Assembly (NCBI GenBank): GCA_018333075.1
Contig: BORH01000032.1
Span: forward strand, 1 to 39,963
Reading direction: 5' to 3'
Length of the DNA stretch: 39,963 nt
DNA from: Heyndrickxia sporothermodurans
GTDB taxonomy: Bacteria; Bacillota; Bacilli; Bacillales; Bacillaceae_C
Position numbers and translations under genes: made by a program. Position 1 is the first letter of the stretch, and each line of letters begins with the position of its first letter. This document shows positions 19,197-28,692 of the stretch, piece after piece. Under the pieces are notes generated by a model, which was not told the origin of the DNA, searched no databases, and saw only the letters and a list, made by a program, of their open reading frames with translations.

Positions 19197-20529
19197 ACTA
19201 TCAAAGGTTATAGCTCCATCATTCCATAAGATTCATAAAGACTTAAAGGAAGATAATCACACTCACTACTGGTTAGGTGGTGGTCGTGGAAGTACCAAAT
19301 CCTCTTTTGTGGCCATTGAAATTATTTTAGGTATTATGAGTGATCCTAACGCAAATGCGGTGTCTATGCGTAAAGTAAAAGATACATTAAAGGATTCAGT
19401 CTTTGAACAATTACTATGGGCTATCGATGTATTAGGAGTAAATAAGTACTGGCATGACAGTGTGAGTCCTTTATCTTTAACATATACACCCACAGGACAA
19501 AAGATAATCTTTCGTGGTGCTGACAAACCTAAAAAGATTAAATCAATTAAATTTAGTCGTGGCTACTGTAAGTATCTTTGGTATGAAGAAGTAGACGAGT
19601 TCACAGGTATGGAAGAAATCCGCATGATTAACCAGTCTCTTATGCGTGGTGGAAAGAAGTTCATTGTATTTTACTCATACAATCCCCCGAAATCAGCTAA
19701 TAATTGGGTGAATACCGAAGTAAAGTTGACTAGGGAAGATCGTCTAGCACACCACAGTAATTATTTAACCGTTCCTAAAGAGTGGTTAGGTGAACAGTTT
19801 ATTGTAGAAGCTGAACACTTAAAAGAAACGAAACCACTCGCATATGAACATGAATACCTAGGTAATGTTACTGGAACAGGTGGGGAAGTATTTGACAATG
19901 TAACTATTAGAAAGATAACAGATCAAGAAGTAAAGGACTTCTACAATGTAAAACGTGGTTTAGACTTCGGATATGCTATTGATCCGGTATCTTATCCTGT
20001 TATGCACTATGACCGTAAGAAAAAGCATTTATATATCTTTCATGAGTTATACAAAGTTGGTTTATCTAACAGGGATTTATATGAACACATAAAGAAAGAA
20101 AACAAGGATAATGACTTTATTATTGCTGATGCAGCAGAACCTAAGTCGATACATGAATTAAGACAGTATGGGTTAAGAATAAAAGCAGCTAAGAAAGGAC
20201 CAGATAGTATTAAGTATGGGATTAAGTTCTTACAAAGCTTAGAATCTATCATAATTGATGATGTAAGGTGTCCTGAGACTGCTAGAGAGTTCTTAACTTA
20301 TGAGTTGGAGAAAGATGCTAATGGAAACTTTAAGGCTGGATTTCCTGATTTAAATAACCATTCCATTGACGCTGTTCGTTATGCATTGAATGATGAAGTC
20401 ATGAAGTTCAAAGAACATGATCAAAAAAAATCTGATCCAGACAACCCAACTCCGCAAGAAAAACATACTAAGGCTATTAAACAGATGACAGGTGGTAAAG
20501 CGCCAGTCAACGCATTTACTAAATGGTAG
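19189..20529 (+). CDS. terL: Terminase large subunit
   Basis: A 446-residue DNA-packaging motor and nuclease of the Terminase_3/PBSX type. Walker A is GGRGSTKS (31-38, Lys37). Walker B with catalytic acid is YLWYEEVDEF (129-138). The C-terminal RNase H-like nuclease has Asp259 in RGLDFGYAIDP, Asp314 in IIADAAEPKS and Asp394 in NHSIDAVRYAL. Length and all motifs fit an active enzyme. It is coupled to the small subunit by the 8-bp overlap. Confidence 0.97.
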   Translation: MTKLSKVIAPSFHKIHKDLKEDNHTHYWLGGGRGSTKSSFVAIEIILGIMSDPNANAVSMRKVKDTLKDSVFEQLLWAIDVLGVNKYWHDSVSPLSLTYTPTGQKIIFRGADKPKKIKSIKFSRGYCKYLWYEEVDEFTGMEEIRMINQSLMRGGKKFIVFYSYNPPKSANNWVNTEVKLTREDRLAHHSNYLTVPKEWLGEQFIVEAEHLKETKPLAYEHEYLGNVTGTGGEVFDNVTIRKITDQEVKDFYNVKRGLDFGYAIDPVSYPVMHYDRKKKHLYIFHELYKVGLSNRDLYEHIKKENKDNDFIIADAAEPKSIHELRQYGLRIKAAKKGPDSIKYGIKFLQSLESIIIDDVRCPETAREFLTYELEKDANGNFKAGFPDLNNHSIDAVRYALNDEVMKFKEHDQKKSDPDNPTPQEKHTKAIKQMTGGKAPVNAFTKW

Positions 20530-20537
20530 GTGATAAT

Positions 20538-20753
20538 ATGGAATATTTACTAGGAGCACTCGTGGCGGTGGTCTTTTTTATTTTGCTCTTATCCACTTTA
20601 TATATAGGTTATCAACTTGGAACCAAGAAGCAGAAGCATAAAGTGAAACATGATGAAGAAGAAGCGAGAAAAGCAGAAATGCATCGATCAAACTTTATTA
20701 AGTTAATGAATTACGATGTGTCTACAGCTTTGCAACGAAAGAAGGTGGATTAA
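20538..20753 (+). CDS. Small membrane protein
   Basis: A 71-residue protein with TAGGTGATAAT before its ATG. Residues 3-27 are one transmembrane helix (LGALVAVVFFILLLSTLYIG), followed by a charged cytoplasmic part. It lies between terminase and portal; its stop abuts the portal start. Unknown role. Confidence 0.65.
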   Translation: MEYLLGALVAVVFFILLLSTLYIGYQLGTKKQKHKVKHDEEEARKAEMHRSNFIKLMNYDVSTALQRKKVD

Positions 20754-22553
20754 TTGAGTGATAATCGTACAAAGGATTGGGCTTTATATGAAGCGGGTAA
20801 ACAATACAATAACAAACTAAAGCCGAACTACTACGACACTGTAGATGCAAACTTAGCGTTCTTTCAAGGTGATCAATGGCGCAACTTAGAAATGGATGAT
20901 ATGCCACAACCTGTATTTAATATTATCAAACGAGTAATTACCTTCAACGTGGCATCCTTAACTTCTACTAAATCAAAGATACATTTTGAACCACTTCTAT
21001 ATAGTGACACGAATCAAAATCAACAAATGGAGTTAGAGTTAGAAGGTTCTACCTTGGCTAATGCACAGGTCAATAACTTACTTGAGAAGTTTAAGTTTGA
21101 GTTTAAAGTAAGAGAATCTTTGTTTGATGCAGCAGTTACAGCAGATGCATGTGCTCACTTCTATTTTGATACATCTAAAAAGCCTTATGGTGGTGCCTTT
21201 TCTGATGTAGAAGGCGAAATAGTAATGGAGTTAGTTGATGGTACAAATGTATTCTTTGGGAACGCAAACTCTCCAAGAGTAGACATACAGCCATACATTA
21301 TTATTTCTGGTCGTGACATGGTTAAGAATCTTAAAGAAGAAGCTATGAGATATAAAAAAGATCAGCAGAATGTTGATGATATTGAACCTGACTACAAGTA
21401 TACAGATCAAGCAGGTGACTCCGGGAAGATTGAAGTAGAAGCTGATGAGTATGGTAAGGCATTATATATTATTGTTTATCGTAAAGACCCTAAAACAGGT
21501 ACAATAAAGGCTTCTAAAAGCGTTGAGAATGCTTATATTTACAAAGATATTGATACTGGACTGAAAACATACCCAGTAGCATGGTTGAACTGGGAAAAAC
21601 AAAAGAATCAGTATCATGGTCGTGCATTGTGTACAGGATTATTACCTAACCAGATTTTTATTAACCGTATGTTTGCTATGGTTATGTACCACTTAATGAT
21701 GACTGCCTTTCCTAAAGGAGTGTATAACGCTGACGTTATTGACGTTTGGGATAATACAATAGGTTCAGCTATTCCTATATCAGGTATGGGAATGGATCAA
21801 AATATTAAAAATGTTGCTGGGTACCTCGAACCTGCGAACATGTCTAATCAAATTACTCAAGTAATTGACTTGGCTATGCAGTACACAAAGGAAACACTAG
21901 GTGTATCTGATGCTGCATTAGGTCAAGTAGATCCTAAGAATACATCTGCAATCATAGCAGTACAAAAGTCTACAGCTATTCCTTTAGAAAATCCTAAAGC
22001 AAATCTATATGAATGGATTGAGGATATAGGTAAGATACTCCTTGATATGATGGGTACGTATTATGGATTACGCCCTATTGTTATTGAAGAGAACGGACAA
22101 AAGCAAATTGTAAATTATGATTTCAGCCAATTAAAAGATATGTGGTTAAACGTTCGTGCTGATGTTGGTGAATCCTCATACTGGTCAGAAATTGCAGCAG
22201 TTCAAACATTGGATAATCTATTAAACGCTGGTCACATAGATATCATAGATTATTTAGACCGTGTACCAGAAGAATATATTCCTAATAAAGAAGAGTTAAT
22301 ATCACAGATCAAACAAAGAATGGAAATGATGCAGCAACAACAAATGGAACAACAGCAGATGCAGGCTCAACAACAAGAAGAACAAGCAGTGATGGCTGAG
22401 GAACAAGCACAAGCTGAGAAAAGTAAGAATGAACCTCATCCATTTGACCAGTATTTACAAACGTTACCTAAACATAAACAGGAAGCATTTAAGAAGCTTC
22501 CGCCAGAAGAACAAGACAAAATAATGCAAGAAGTCATGGCGCCTAAAGAATAG
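20754..22553 (+). CDS. P22-like portal protein
   Basis: A 599-residue portal that forms the dodecameric ring at the head vertex. TTG start with GAAGGTGG upstream. The N-terminus (ANLAFFQGDQWRN, then PVFNIIKRVITFNVASLTS) and the central WLNWEKQKNQYHGRALCTGL match the portal family of P22-like and related short-tailed phages, and the size fits. The C-terminus is a Gln/Glu-rich coiled region (MEMMQQQQMEQQQMQAQQQ) that may act like the P22 barrel. The gene is followed by scaffold and capsid genes. Confidence 0.9.
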   Translation: MSDNRTKDWALYEAGKQYNNKLKPNYYDTVDANLAFFQGDQWRNLEMDDMPQPVFNIIKRVITFNVASLTSTKSKIHFEPLLYSDTNQNQQMELELEGSTLANAQVNNLLEKFKFEFKVRESLFDAAVTADACAHFYFDTSKKPYGGAFSDVEGEIVMELVDGTNVFFGNANSPRVDIQPYIIISGRDMVKNLKEEAMRYKKDQQNVDDIEPDYKYTDQAGDSGKIEVEADEYGKALYIIVYRKDPKTGTIKASKSVENAYIYKDIDTGLKTYPVAWLNWEKQKNQYHGRALCTGLLPNQIFINRMFAMVMYHLMMTAFPKGVYNADVIDVWDNTIGSAIPISGMGMDQNIKNVAGYLEPANMSNQITQVIDLAMQYTKETLGVSDAALGQVDPKNTSAIIAVQKSTAIPLENPKANLYEWIEDIGKILLDMMGTYYGLRPIVIEENGQKQIVNYDFSQLKDMWLNVRADVGESSYWSEIAAVQTLDNLLNAGHIDIIDYLDRVPEEYIPNKEELISQIKQRMEMMQQQQMEQQQMQAQQQEEQAVMAEEQAQAEKSKNEPHPFDQYLQTLPKHKQEAFKKLPPEEQDKIMQEVMAPKE

Positions 22554-22567
22554 GTGTCTTTTATTTT
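22538..22567 (+). terminator. Weak terminator after the portal gene
   Basis: GGCGCCT and AGGTGTC form a 7-bp stem with two G-U pairs around the portal stop codon, followed by TTTTATTTT. Confidence 0.5.
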
Positions 22568-22625
22568 GTCCTTAGTAAGACATTAAACTGCTAATCGACC
22601 AACCATAGTCGAAGGAGGATTTACA

Positions 22626-23483
22626 TTGGAAATTAAAACACTCGCCAACCATAGCGAACCATTAAAATTAGATTTGCAATTTTTTGCTGATGAAGATGTT
22701 ATTTTACCTGATGATTACACTGAAACACCTGTAGATACTGAAGATATTACAAATGATTTTGAAGTAGATACCAACGAAACTGAATCGTTAGATGATATCG
22801 AAGAGGAAACCGAAGAATCACAGGAAGAGGAACAACCAGAGCAAGAAGAGCAGCCGAAAATTAAAGTTAAGTATAACAAGGAAGAACAAGAGCTTTCTTA
22901 TGATGATGCTGTTCCTTTAATTCAAAAAGGAATGAATTATGACAAGCTTCAAGAACGTTTGCAGGAAGTCGAAAACGACCCACGTATTCAATTTCTAAAC
23001 GAATTAGCAGATCAACACGGGTTAAACCCGCAGGAATATATCGAAGCTGTACGCCAACAACAGGAAGAACAACGCTTTAATGAGTTGGTTCAACAGAACA
23101 TACCAGAAGAGTTAGCGCGTGAAATACTCGAAAGTAGAAGAGATCGAGAAGAACGTAAGCGTGAAAAGGAAGAACAAGAATTAAGAGAAAGAGACAATCA
23201 GGATTTTGCTGATTTCTACGAATACTTTAACGATGTAAACGGTCGTACATTCGACGCTAAGAAAGATGCACTTCCTGAGGAAGTAATCGAAGCTAATAGA
23301 AATGGTGTGCCTCTCAAGTATGCATATATGGAACATCATAACAATCAATTACAGTCTCAAGTCAAAGTACTGAAACAAAATGAGAAAAACAAACAAACAG
23401 CCCCAATAGGAAGTGTAACGGATCATGGTAGCCAAGAAGTTGCTAGTGAGGACCTCTTCTTACAAGGGTTTAATTCTATTTAG
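22626..23483 (+). CDS. Scaffold protein
   Basis: A 285-residue acidic protein, TTG start with GAAGGAGG upstream. It begins with LKLDLQFFADED, a signature of scaffold proteins in Gram-positive phages. An extremely Glu-rich segment (about 45-80) leads to long coiled coils, including RRDREERKREKEEQELRERD. Scaffolds guide capsid assembly and leave the shell. Its place just before the major capsid gene fits. Confidence 0.85.
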   Translation: MEIKTLANHSEPLKLDLQFFADEDVILPDDYTETPVDTEDITNDFEVDTNETESLDDIEEETEESQEEEQPEQEEQPKIKVKYNKEEQELSYDDAVPLIQKGMNYDKLQERLQEVENDPRIQFLNELADQHGLNPQEYIEAVRQQQEEQRFNELVQQNIPEELAREILESRRDREERKREKEEQELRERDNQDFADFYEYFNDVNGRTFDAKKDALPEEVIEANRNGVPLKYAYMEHHNNQLQSQVKVLKQNEKNKQTAPIGSVTDHGSQEVASEDLFLQGFNSI

Positions 23484-23496
23484 GGAGTGTTGATAA

Positions 23497-24339
23497 ATGG
23501 CAGTAAATTTAGCGGCAAAATATGAAAAGAAAGTTGACGAGCGTTTTAAACTTAAATCAGTTACAGAAGCAGCAGTAAATAGAGATTATGATTGGACAGG
23601 GGTAGACACAATTAAAGTGTATTCTATTCCAACGGTAGGAATGAATGATTACAAACGAATGGGTAAAGATCGTTATGGAACAGCTAACGAATTAGACAAC
23701 ACTGTTCAAACTATGACATTAACTCGTGACCGTTCATTTACGTTTACTATTGATAAAGCGAACAACCAAGATACACAAGGAGTAATGCAAGCAGGTAAGG
23801 CTCTAGCCCGTCAAATTGATGAGGTAATTGTTCCAGAAATTGATATGTATCGTATCGCTACTATGAGTTCAGCTGCAGTTGCAAACGGAATGACAGATTC
23901 AGGTGCAGTAGACAAAACTAATGCATATGAAGCAATCTTGACAGGTTCAGAAAAGATGGACGAAAAAAAGGTTCCTCAAGGTGGACGTCTACTTTATGTA
24001 ACACCAGCATTCTATAACCTTATTAAACTAGATCCATCGTTCATTAAATCTACTGAAATTGCGCAAAAGATGTTGATTAATGGTCAAGTTGGTGAAATTG
24101 ATGGTATGAGAGTAATCAAAGTACCTTCATCTTATTTCCCTGCTAATACACCATTCTTAATCGTTCATCCAGTGGCTACGGTAGCGGCTCAGAAGCTAGA
24201 GGACTACAAAACTCATGATAACCCTCCTGGTATCAATGGATGGCTAGTAGAAGGTCGTAAACGCTATGATGCTTTTGTTCTTGATAATAAGAAAGATGCA
24301 TTATATGTACACCAAACATCTGCAAGCGGAGGAGAATAA
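23497..24339 (+). CDS. Major capsid protein
   Basis: A 280-residue protein with AGGGAGTGTTG before its ATG. The first half (YEKKVDERFKLKSVTEAAVN, then GVDTIKVYSIPTVGMNDYKR and DRSFTFTIDKANNQDT) and the end (HPVATVAAQKLEDYKTHDNP) match capsid proteins of the HK97 fold in Firmicutes phages with the same gene order. No protease or delta domain is seen. Followed by a 46-residue gene and a terminator, so its message can be made in excess. Confidence 0.9.
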   Translation: MAVNLAAKYEKKVDERFKLKSVTEAAVNRDYDWTGVDTIKVYSIPTVGMNDYKRMGKDRYGTANELDNTVQTMTLTRDRSFTFTIDKANNQDTQGVMQAGKALARQIDEVIVPEIDMYRIATMSSAAVANGMTDSGAVDKTNAYEAILTGSEKMDEKKVPQGGRLLYVTPAFYNLIKLDPSFIKSTEIAQKMLINGQVGEIDGMRVIKVPSSYFPANTPFLIVHPVATVAAQKLEDYKTHDNPPGINGWLVEGRKRYDAFVLDNKKDALYVHQTSASGGE

Positions 24340-24341
24340 AC

Positions 24342-24482
24342 ATGGCAATCAAATTTAAATCAAAAGATGGTAAACATACTTTAGAAGCACGTAATGAAAT
24401 TCAAGCGGCAGCATTTATAAAACAAGGTCTACAACCTGCTACAAAAGCAGACGAAAAGAAATTAGAAGGTCAAGAAGGGTAG
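24342..24482 (+). CDS. Small protein after the capsid gene (46 residues)
   Basis: GGAGAATAAAC precedes the ATG. The product (IKFKSKDGKHTLEARNEIQA) has a beta hairpin and a helix ending in AAAFIKQGLQPA. Small proteins at this place are often head decoration or completion factors; that is unproven here. Its stop codon lies in the capsid terminator. Confidence 0.6.
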   Translation: MAIKFKSKDGKHTLEARNEIQAAAFIKQGLQPATKADEKKLEGQEG

Positions 24483-24503
24483 GAGTAATCCTACCTCTTT
24501 TTT
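24478..24503 (+). terminator. Terminator after the capsid genes
   Basis: GGTAGGA and TCCTACC form a perfect 7-bp stem with a GTAA loop, followed by TCTTTTTT. It probably sets the ratio of capsid to downstream tail messages. Confidence 0.85.
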
Positions 24504-24521
24504 ATGTAATGGAGGGAGATT

Positions 24522-25088
24522 ATGAACCTCGATCAAATTATAGAGGAAGTCAATAAAGATATAGATGACTCTATTGATAACCAAGAAATTACAGGGTGGA
24601 TTAACCGTTGTGTTGATGATTTATCAATTCACGCTAAATATCAAAAGAGTACAACGATTGAATTAATCCCTAATCAAAAAGAATATGATCTTCCACATGA
24701 TTTCATCAAACTAGTTTCGTTAGTTGATAGTGTAACTCCTTTAAAACTAATACAGATCAATGATTTTGTATCAATAGGATATAAAATGTGGAGTGATAAA
24801 TTAATCATTCAACCTACTCCAACAAATGAAAAGGTGTTGGATTTATATTATAAAGCGAAGTTACCTTATCTAAAAGACAGTGACGATGAACCACAAATAC
24901 CTAGCCAATTCCACGACTTATTTATCTTATATGCAGTAGCAAAAGCCAGATATCAAGATGAAGAAGAATCCTTGCAATTAAATGTTTGGAATGAATACCA
25001 AATGCGAAAGAGCGACTTCATCAAGTTTAATAATGTAACTCAGATAGAACCAATACTAGATATGTATAGGTTGTGGAGGCGTGAATAG
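24522..25088 (+). CDS. Head-tail adaptor protein
   Basis: A 188-residue protein with GGAGGGAG before its ATG. LDQIIEEVNKDIDDSIDNQE then EITGWINRCVDDLSIHAKYQ and TTIELIPNQKEYDLPHDFIKL match the adaptor family of short-tailed phages (P22 gp4/SU10 type), a helical bundle that sits under the portal. It comes right after the capsid genes and before the nozzle gene, as expected. Confidence 0.82.
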   Translation: MNLDQIIEEVNKDIDDSIDNQEITGWINRCVDDLSIHAKYQKSTTIELIPNQKEYDLPHDFIKLVSLVDSVTPLKLIQINDFVSIGYKMWSDKLIIQPTPTNEKVLDLYYKAKLPYLKDSDDEPQIPSQFHDLFILYAVAKARYQDEEESLQLNVWNEYQMRKSDFIKFNNVTQIEPILDMYRLWRRE

Positions 25089-25090
25089 GT

Positions 25091-25315
25091 ATGAGTGAAA
25101 AGTTAATCACAAACCTAGATGACTTTAGTTTAGGTCTTAATGTAAAAGATGCAGCAAATGTCATCCCTTTTAATGCTCTAACCGAAGCGCAGAACGCTGT
25201 AATAACTAAAGGGGCTATATCTAAAAGACATGGCTATGAACGCTATGTATCTGCAACTGTAGAACGTGGAGCAACATGGCAGGATGTAGGTTGGAAGAAG
25301 TGGAGTGATTTTTAG
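25091..25315 (+). pseudogene. N-terminal fragment (74 residues) of the split nozzle/stabilization protein
   Basis: The sequence NLDDFSLGLNVKDAANVIPF followed by NALTEAQNAVITKGAISKRHGYERYV is the usual start of the beta-propeller tail nozzle/stabilization protein. It ends abruptly at residue 74, after ATWQDVGWKKWSDF. The missing body begins 2 kb downstream at 27307 with TTWDKVGNVRD. The stop codon overlaps the spike's GTG (TAGTG). It may be a dead fragment, or a separately translated part that still joins the body. GAATAGGT precedes the ATG. Confidence 0.75.
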
Positions 25316-27267
25316 TGACTGAATACACACCTAATTACAAGTTGTATAAACCAAATCGTCAAGATGCGGAGCCAGTAGATACAACGTTAACCAAGAATTT
25401 TGAGACAATAGATACACAAATGAAGAAGAATGCAGATAACATTTCAACTGTATCAAGTAATTTAGAAACGAAAACAACAAGTATACAGAATCAACTTGAT
25501 GCAAATACTTTTAGCTTGCAAGAACAACTAAACACGAATACAACTAGCCTGCAAGAACAAATAAATAATATGGTTATTGAAAGTGGGACTAGTGATGCAG
25601 AGGTACTTCAATCACGCGGGGAATTTCCTGTTTTGAACGATAGGCTTAACCATAGTGACAACCAACTGATAAGCAACACCAACGATCTGGAAGGTAGGGG
25701 CTATAATTTAAAAACTATGGGCGCTATTGGTGATGGAGTTAACGATGATACAGATGCTATACAAAGAACGTTAGACTTATCAAAAACAATGGGGCAAGTC
25801 ACTGTTATCTTTCCTCCTGGAGTATACAAGACTACCAAAAAACTAATTATCTACAAAAATACTCATATGATCATGTCACCTAATACTGTTATTCTTCGTT
25901 GTCATGTAGCTTCTATTTTTCAAAATGGAGAAAATGGGGCTATGTATGATGGGTATGACGGCGAAGGAAATATTGTCATTGAAGGCGGCACTTTAGATTC
26001 CAATATTTTAAATTATGACTATGAGTGTAGTGGGATAAATCTATCGCATGCAGCGAATATAACTATTCGAAATGTAACTATTAAAGATATTTACGCAGGA
26101 CATGCAATTGATGTAACAGGAGTAAGAGATGTATTAATAGAAAACTGTAAATTTGTAGGTTACAAGGATAAACCAGATAAAAGTCGTAACTATTCAGAAG
26201 CAATTAAAATTGGAATAGCGATTGCTAATGCCTTCCCTGCTTTCGGAAAATACGATGGGACAGTTACAAAAGAAGTGACAGTTCGTAATTGTTATTTCGG
26301 ACCAAGTGGTACGCCTAACACTATATCATGGGGAGTTGGAATTGGTTATCATGCAGCTGTACATGATATTTACCCTAATAACATCAATATAATGAACAAT
26401 ATATTTGATGGGTGTACTTTCCGTGCGTTAAGGTTATTTAAATTTAAAAATGTATTGATCCAAGGAAATCTATTTAAAAATTGCTTTGGTGTTATGAATA
26501 TCACTACTCCTTTACCTAATAGTTCTAATACAATGGATCATAACGGAAATCAGATGGAAGTCTCTCAATCTGGTGACACTGTAATTTTTACTAACAATAT
26601 TGTACAAGGTTATGTTGGTGATGTTTCTGCTATCTCTATCAATGGAGTAAGTGGAGTTCTAACAAAAAATGTAAAAGTAGTTGGAAATACATTTAAAGGT
26701 ATTAAAAATATTTCAACATGTTATATAGGTTACGGAGAGAATATTGAAGTAAGGTCAAATAAATTTTTTGATGGTTTCCGTGCATTGTGGGTGCAAAACT
26801 CAGAGAATATCATATTTGATTCAAACGACTGCGATATCATGGAATCTGAAATGGTATTTGTAGAGAATTCTTCAATAGTTAATATCATCAACAACAAAGT
26901 TAAGGAAACAAAAAAGAATGGGATAAATATTACTAACCTTAATGGCGGGTTTGTTAAAGGTAATCGGATTGATAAATGTAGTACGGAATCATCAGGAAGT
27001 AGAAGTGGAGTATTTGTAGGCACCAATAGTAATGCTGTTTTAATAAGGGATAATAAAATTCCACTTAGTAGTAATGCGTATGGCATACAAGTTACCAGCA
27101 CATGTACAAACATACAAGCTACTAATAATGATGTAAACGGAATAACTTCTCCAATTGGTCTCCCAGCAGCAGCAGGTTTTGATGGAATTATTATCACAAA
27201 TCCAACAGGTGCAAAATATAAAGTAACAATTAACAACTCTAACCAACTTATTGCCACAGCATTATAA
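25315..27267 (+). CDS. Tail spike with pectate-lyase-like beta-helix
   Basis: A 650-residue protein, GTG start. Residues 1-40 (EYTPNYKLYKPNRQDAEPVD) match the virion anchor of Bacillus phage fibres. Residues 40-95 are a coiled coil with repeats (NTFSLQEQLNTNTTSLQEQI). The body from about 130 starts with MGAIGDGVNDDTDAIQRTLD, the Pectate_lyase_3 signature, and continues as a right-handed beta-helix rich in Asn/Val/Ile rungs. It probably binds or cuts a surface polysaccharide. The gene is inserted in the nozzle gene; its ribosome binding site is the end of the upstream fragment. Confidence 0.88.
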   Translation: MTEYTPNYKLYKPNRQDAEPVDTTLTKNFETIDTQMKKNADNISTVSSNLETKTTSIQNQLDANTFSLQEQLNTNTTSLQEQINNMVIESGTSDAEVLQSRGEFPVLNDRLNHSDNQLISNTNDLEGRGYNLKTMGAIGDGVNDDTDAIQRTLDLSKTMGQVTVIFPPGVYKTTKKLIIYKNTHMIMSPNTVILRCHVASIFQNGENGAMYDGYDGEGNIVIEGGTLDSNILNYDYECSGINLSHAANITIRNVTIKDIYAGHAIDVTGVRDVLIENCKFVGYKDKPDKSRNYSEAIKIGIAIANAFPAFGKYDGTVTKEVTVRNCYFGPSGTPNTISWGVGIGYHAAVHDIYPNNINIMNNIFDGCTFRALRLFKFKNVLIQGNLFKNCFGVMNITTPLPNSSNTMDHNGNQMEVSQSGDTVIFTNNIVQGYVGDVSAISINGVSGVLTKNVKVVGNTFKGIKNISTCYIGYGENIEVRSNKFFDGFRALWVQNSENIIFDSNDCDIMESEMVFVENSSIVNIINNKVKETKKNGINITNLNGGFVKGNRIDKCSTESSGSRSGVFVGTNSNAVLIRDNKIPLSSNAYGIQVTSTCTNIQATNNDVNGITSPIGLPAAAGFDGIIITNPTGAKYKVTINNSNQLIATAL

Positions 27268-27306
27268 TGAAATTAATTTAAATACTCCCTAAAAAGGGGT
27301 GAAGAA

Positions 27307-28677
27307 ATGACAACATGGGATAAAGTAGGGAACGTTCGTGATTCTATCACTAGTATGTTCCCGTTCTATAAAAACAATGGGACTAGGGAATTATTAGTGG
27401 TGTCTAAGAGTAAATTGCATAAGGAAGAAAACGGAACTCTTAAAGAAATAGGGAATTTAGCAAGTAATAAAGTTAAGATGTTAACATATAAAATGAGAAA
27501 CATGAATGATGTTGTTCTAATAGCCGATAAAGGAAGGTTAAAGGCTTACAATGGAACAAGTATAAGCACAGTTACTCCACACGTTCTAAATGAAGATGAA
27601 CAACAAGATCCAGGATTAAATGATTTAGATAACCTAACAAATTTCCGTACCTTCACAATAAAGAAAGATGTTATTTTTGCAGCTGCACACCCTACGGTTA
27701 AGAACAGGGTGTCTTTTTCATATTTTGATCCTTATTTAGGTAGTGGTGTTTATGATTATTGGCCAGCAATTTATTTTTTTGATGTCGCTACAGAAGATAA
27801 TGACGAAATAGTCGAATTAAAAGTATTCCGAGATGCGCTGATTATCTTTTGCAAGCGAAGTGTATGGGCTTTATATGGTGATGGTGCCAATATAGCTAAT
27901 TTAGAACTAGTAAAAATAAATACTCCTAAAGGTTGTATATCAACTGACAGTATATGCGAAGTGGGAAACAACCTTTTTTATTTAGCTGAAGATCATGTAT
28001 ATAGCTTATTTTCTACAGATAGAAACTTTATTTCTGCTGAAGTAGTGAGTGATAGTATTTTCCCAATCCTTAAATCTATTGGGTTATCTGATAAAGAAAA
28101 AACAGTTGCTGTTTATCATGAGGATAAATACCATTTAAGTTTTCCAAGTGGCTTAACACTTGTTTACGATATATCAATTAATGCTTGGACTACATTTATA
28201 AATGTTCAAGCGAATTCGTTCTTAGTATTAGATGGAATCTTGTATTTCAGTTCGAATGATGGATTTATCTATCGTTTCAATGAAAATAAGTATTCAGATG
28301 ATGGTACACCGATATCATTTATTATGAAATCGAAAATAATTGACTTTGAGTTACCAGTCCATAGAAAGAAAGTAAAAAGAATGTGGGTCATTAAAAAGGA
28401 ATGGGCTGGTTATGAGTCTTCGTATGATCTATTTGGAATGATTGACCAATATTCATTAGTTGACCTCAAAGTTATCCAAGTAAGAGACGGTGCTGGTGGT
28501 GTATGGGATGTCAGTACATGGGATAATGCGCTATGGGATTTCAGTGAGATTGCACAGGATGAAATTAAACTAAGGCGCAAAGCTAAATCCATGCAAATTC
28601 AAATAAGTAACAGTAAATTAGATGAACCATTAACTATTTTTGGCTTTGTCTTTGAGTATAAAGTGAAAAAACCATAG
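27307..28677 (+). CDS. Body of the nozzle/tail stabilization protein (456 residues)
   Basis: Without its first 70 or so residues this is the tail nozzle of P22 gp10-like type. SMFPFYKNNGTRELLVVSKS, ADKGRLKAYNG, KVFRDALIIFCKRSVWALYG and LVYDISINAWTTF are successive blades of a beta-propeller. AAAAGGGGTG lies before its ATG, so it is translated on its own. Together with the 74-residue fragment it would make about 530 residues, a normal length. The C-terminal 110 residues hold a beta-domain that would dock the fibre. Confidence 0.85.
   Translation: MTTWDKVGNVRDSITSMFPFYKNNGTRELLVVSKSKLHKEENGTLKEIGNLASNKVKMLTYKMRNMNDVVLIADKGRLKAYNGTSISTVTPHVLNEDEQQDPGLNDLDNLTNFRTFTIKKDVIFAAAHPTVKNRVSFSYFDPYLGSGVYDYWPAIYFFDVATEDNDEIVELKVFRDALIIFCKRSVWALYGDGANIANLELVKINTPKGCISTDSICEVGNNLFYLAEDHVYSLFSTDRNFISAEVVSDSIFPILKSIGLSDKEKTVAVYHEDKYHLSFPSGLTLVYDISINAWTTFINVQANSFLVLDGILYFSSNDGFIYRFNENKYSDDGTPISFIMKSKIIDFELPVHRKKVKRMWVIKKEWAGYESSYDLFGMIDQYSLVDLKVIQVRDGAGGVWDVSTWDNALWDFSEIAQDEIKLRRKAKSMQIQISNSKLDEPLTIFGFVFEYKVKKP
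27687..27717 (+). terminator. Terminator-like hairpin inside the nozzle gene
   Basis: ACACCCT and AGGGTGT form a 7-bp stem with a 12-nt loop, followed by CTTTTTC, within the coding frame. Confidence 0.35.
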
Positions 28678-28692
28678 AAAGTTGGTGAGAAT

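Noticed and set aside
26730-27257. Minus-strand open frame of 175 codons
   Set aside because: Antisense to the beta-helix part of the tail spike; no start signal and a low-complexity hydrophobic product.
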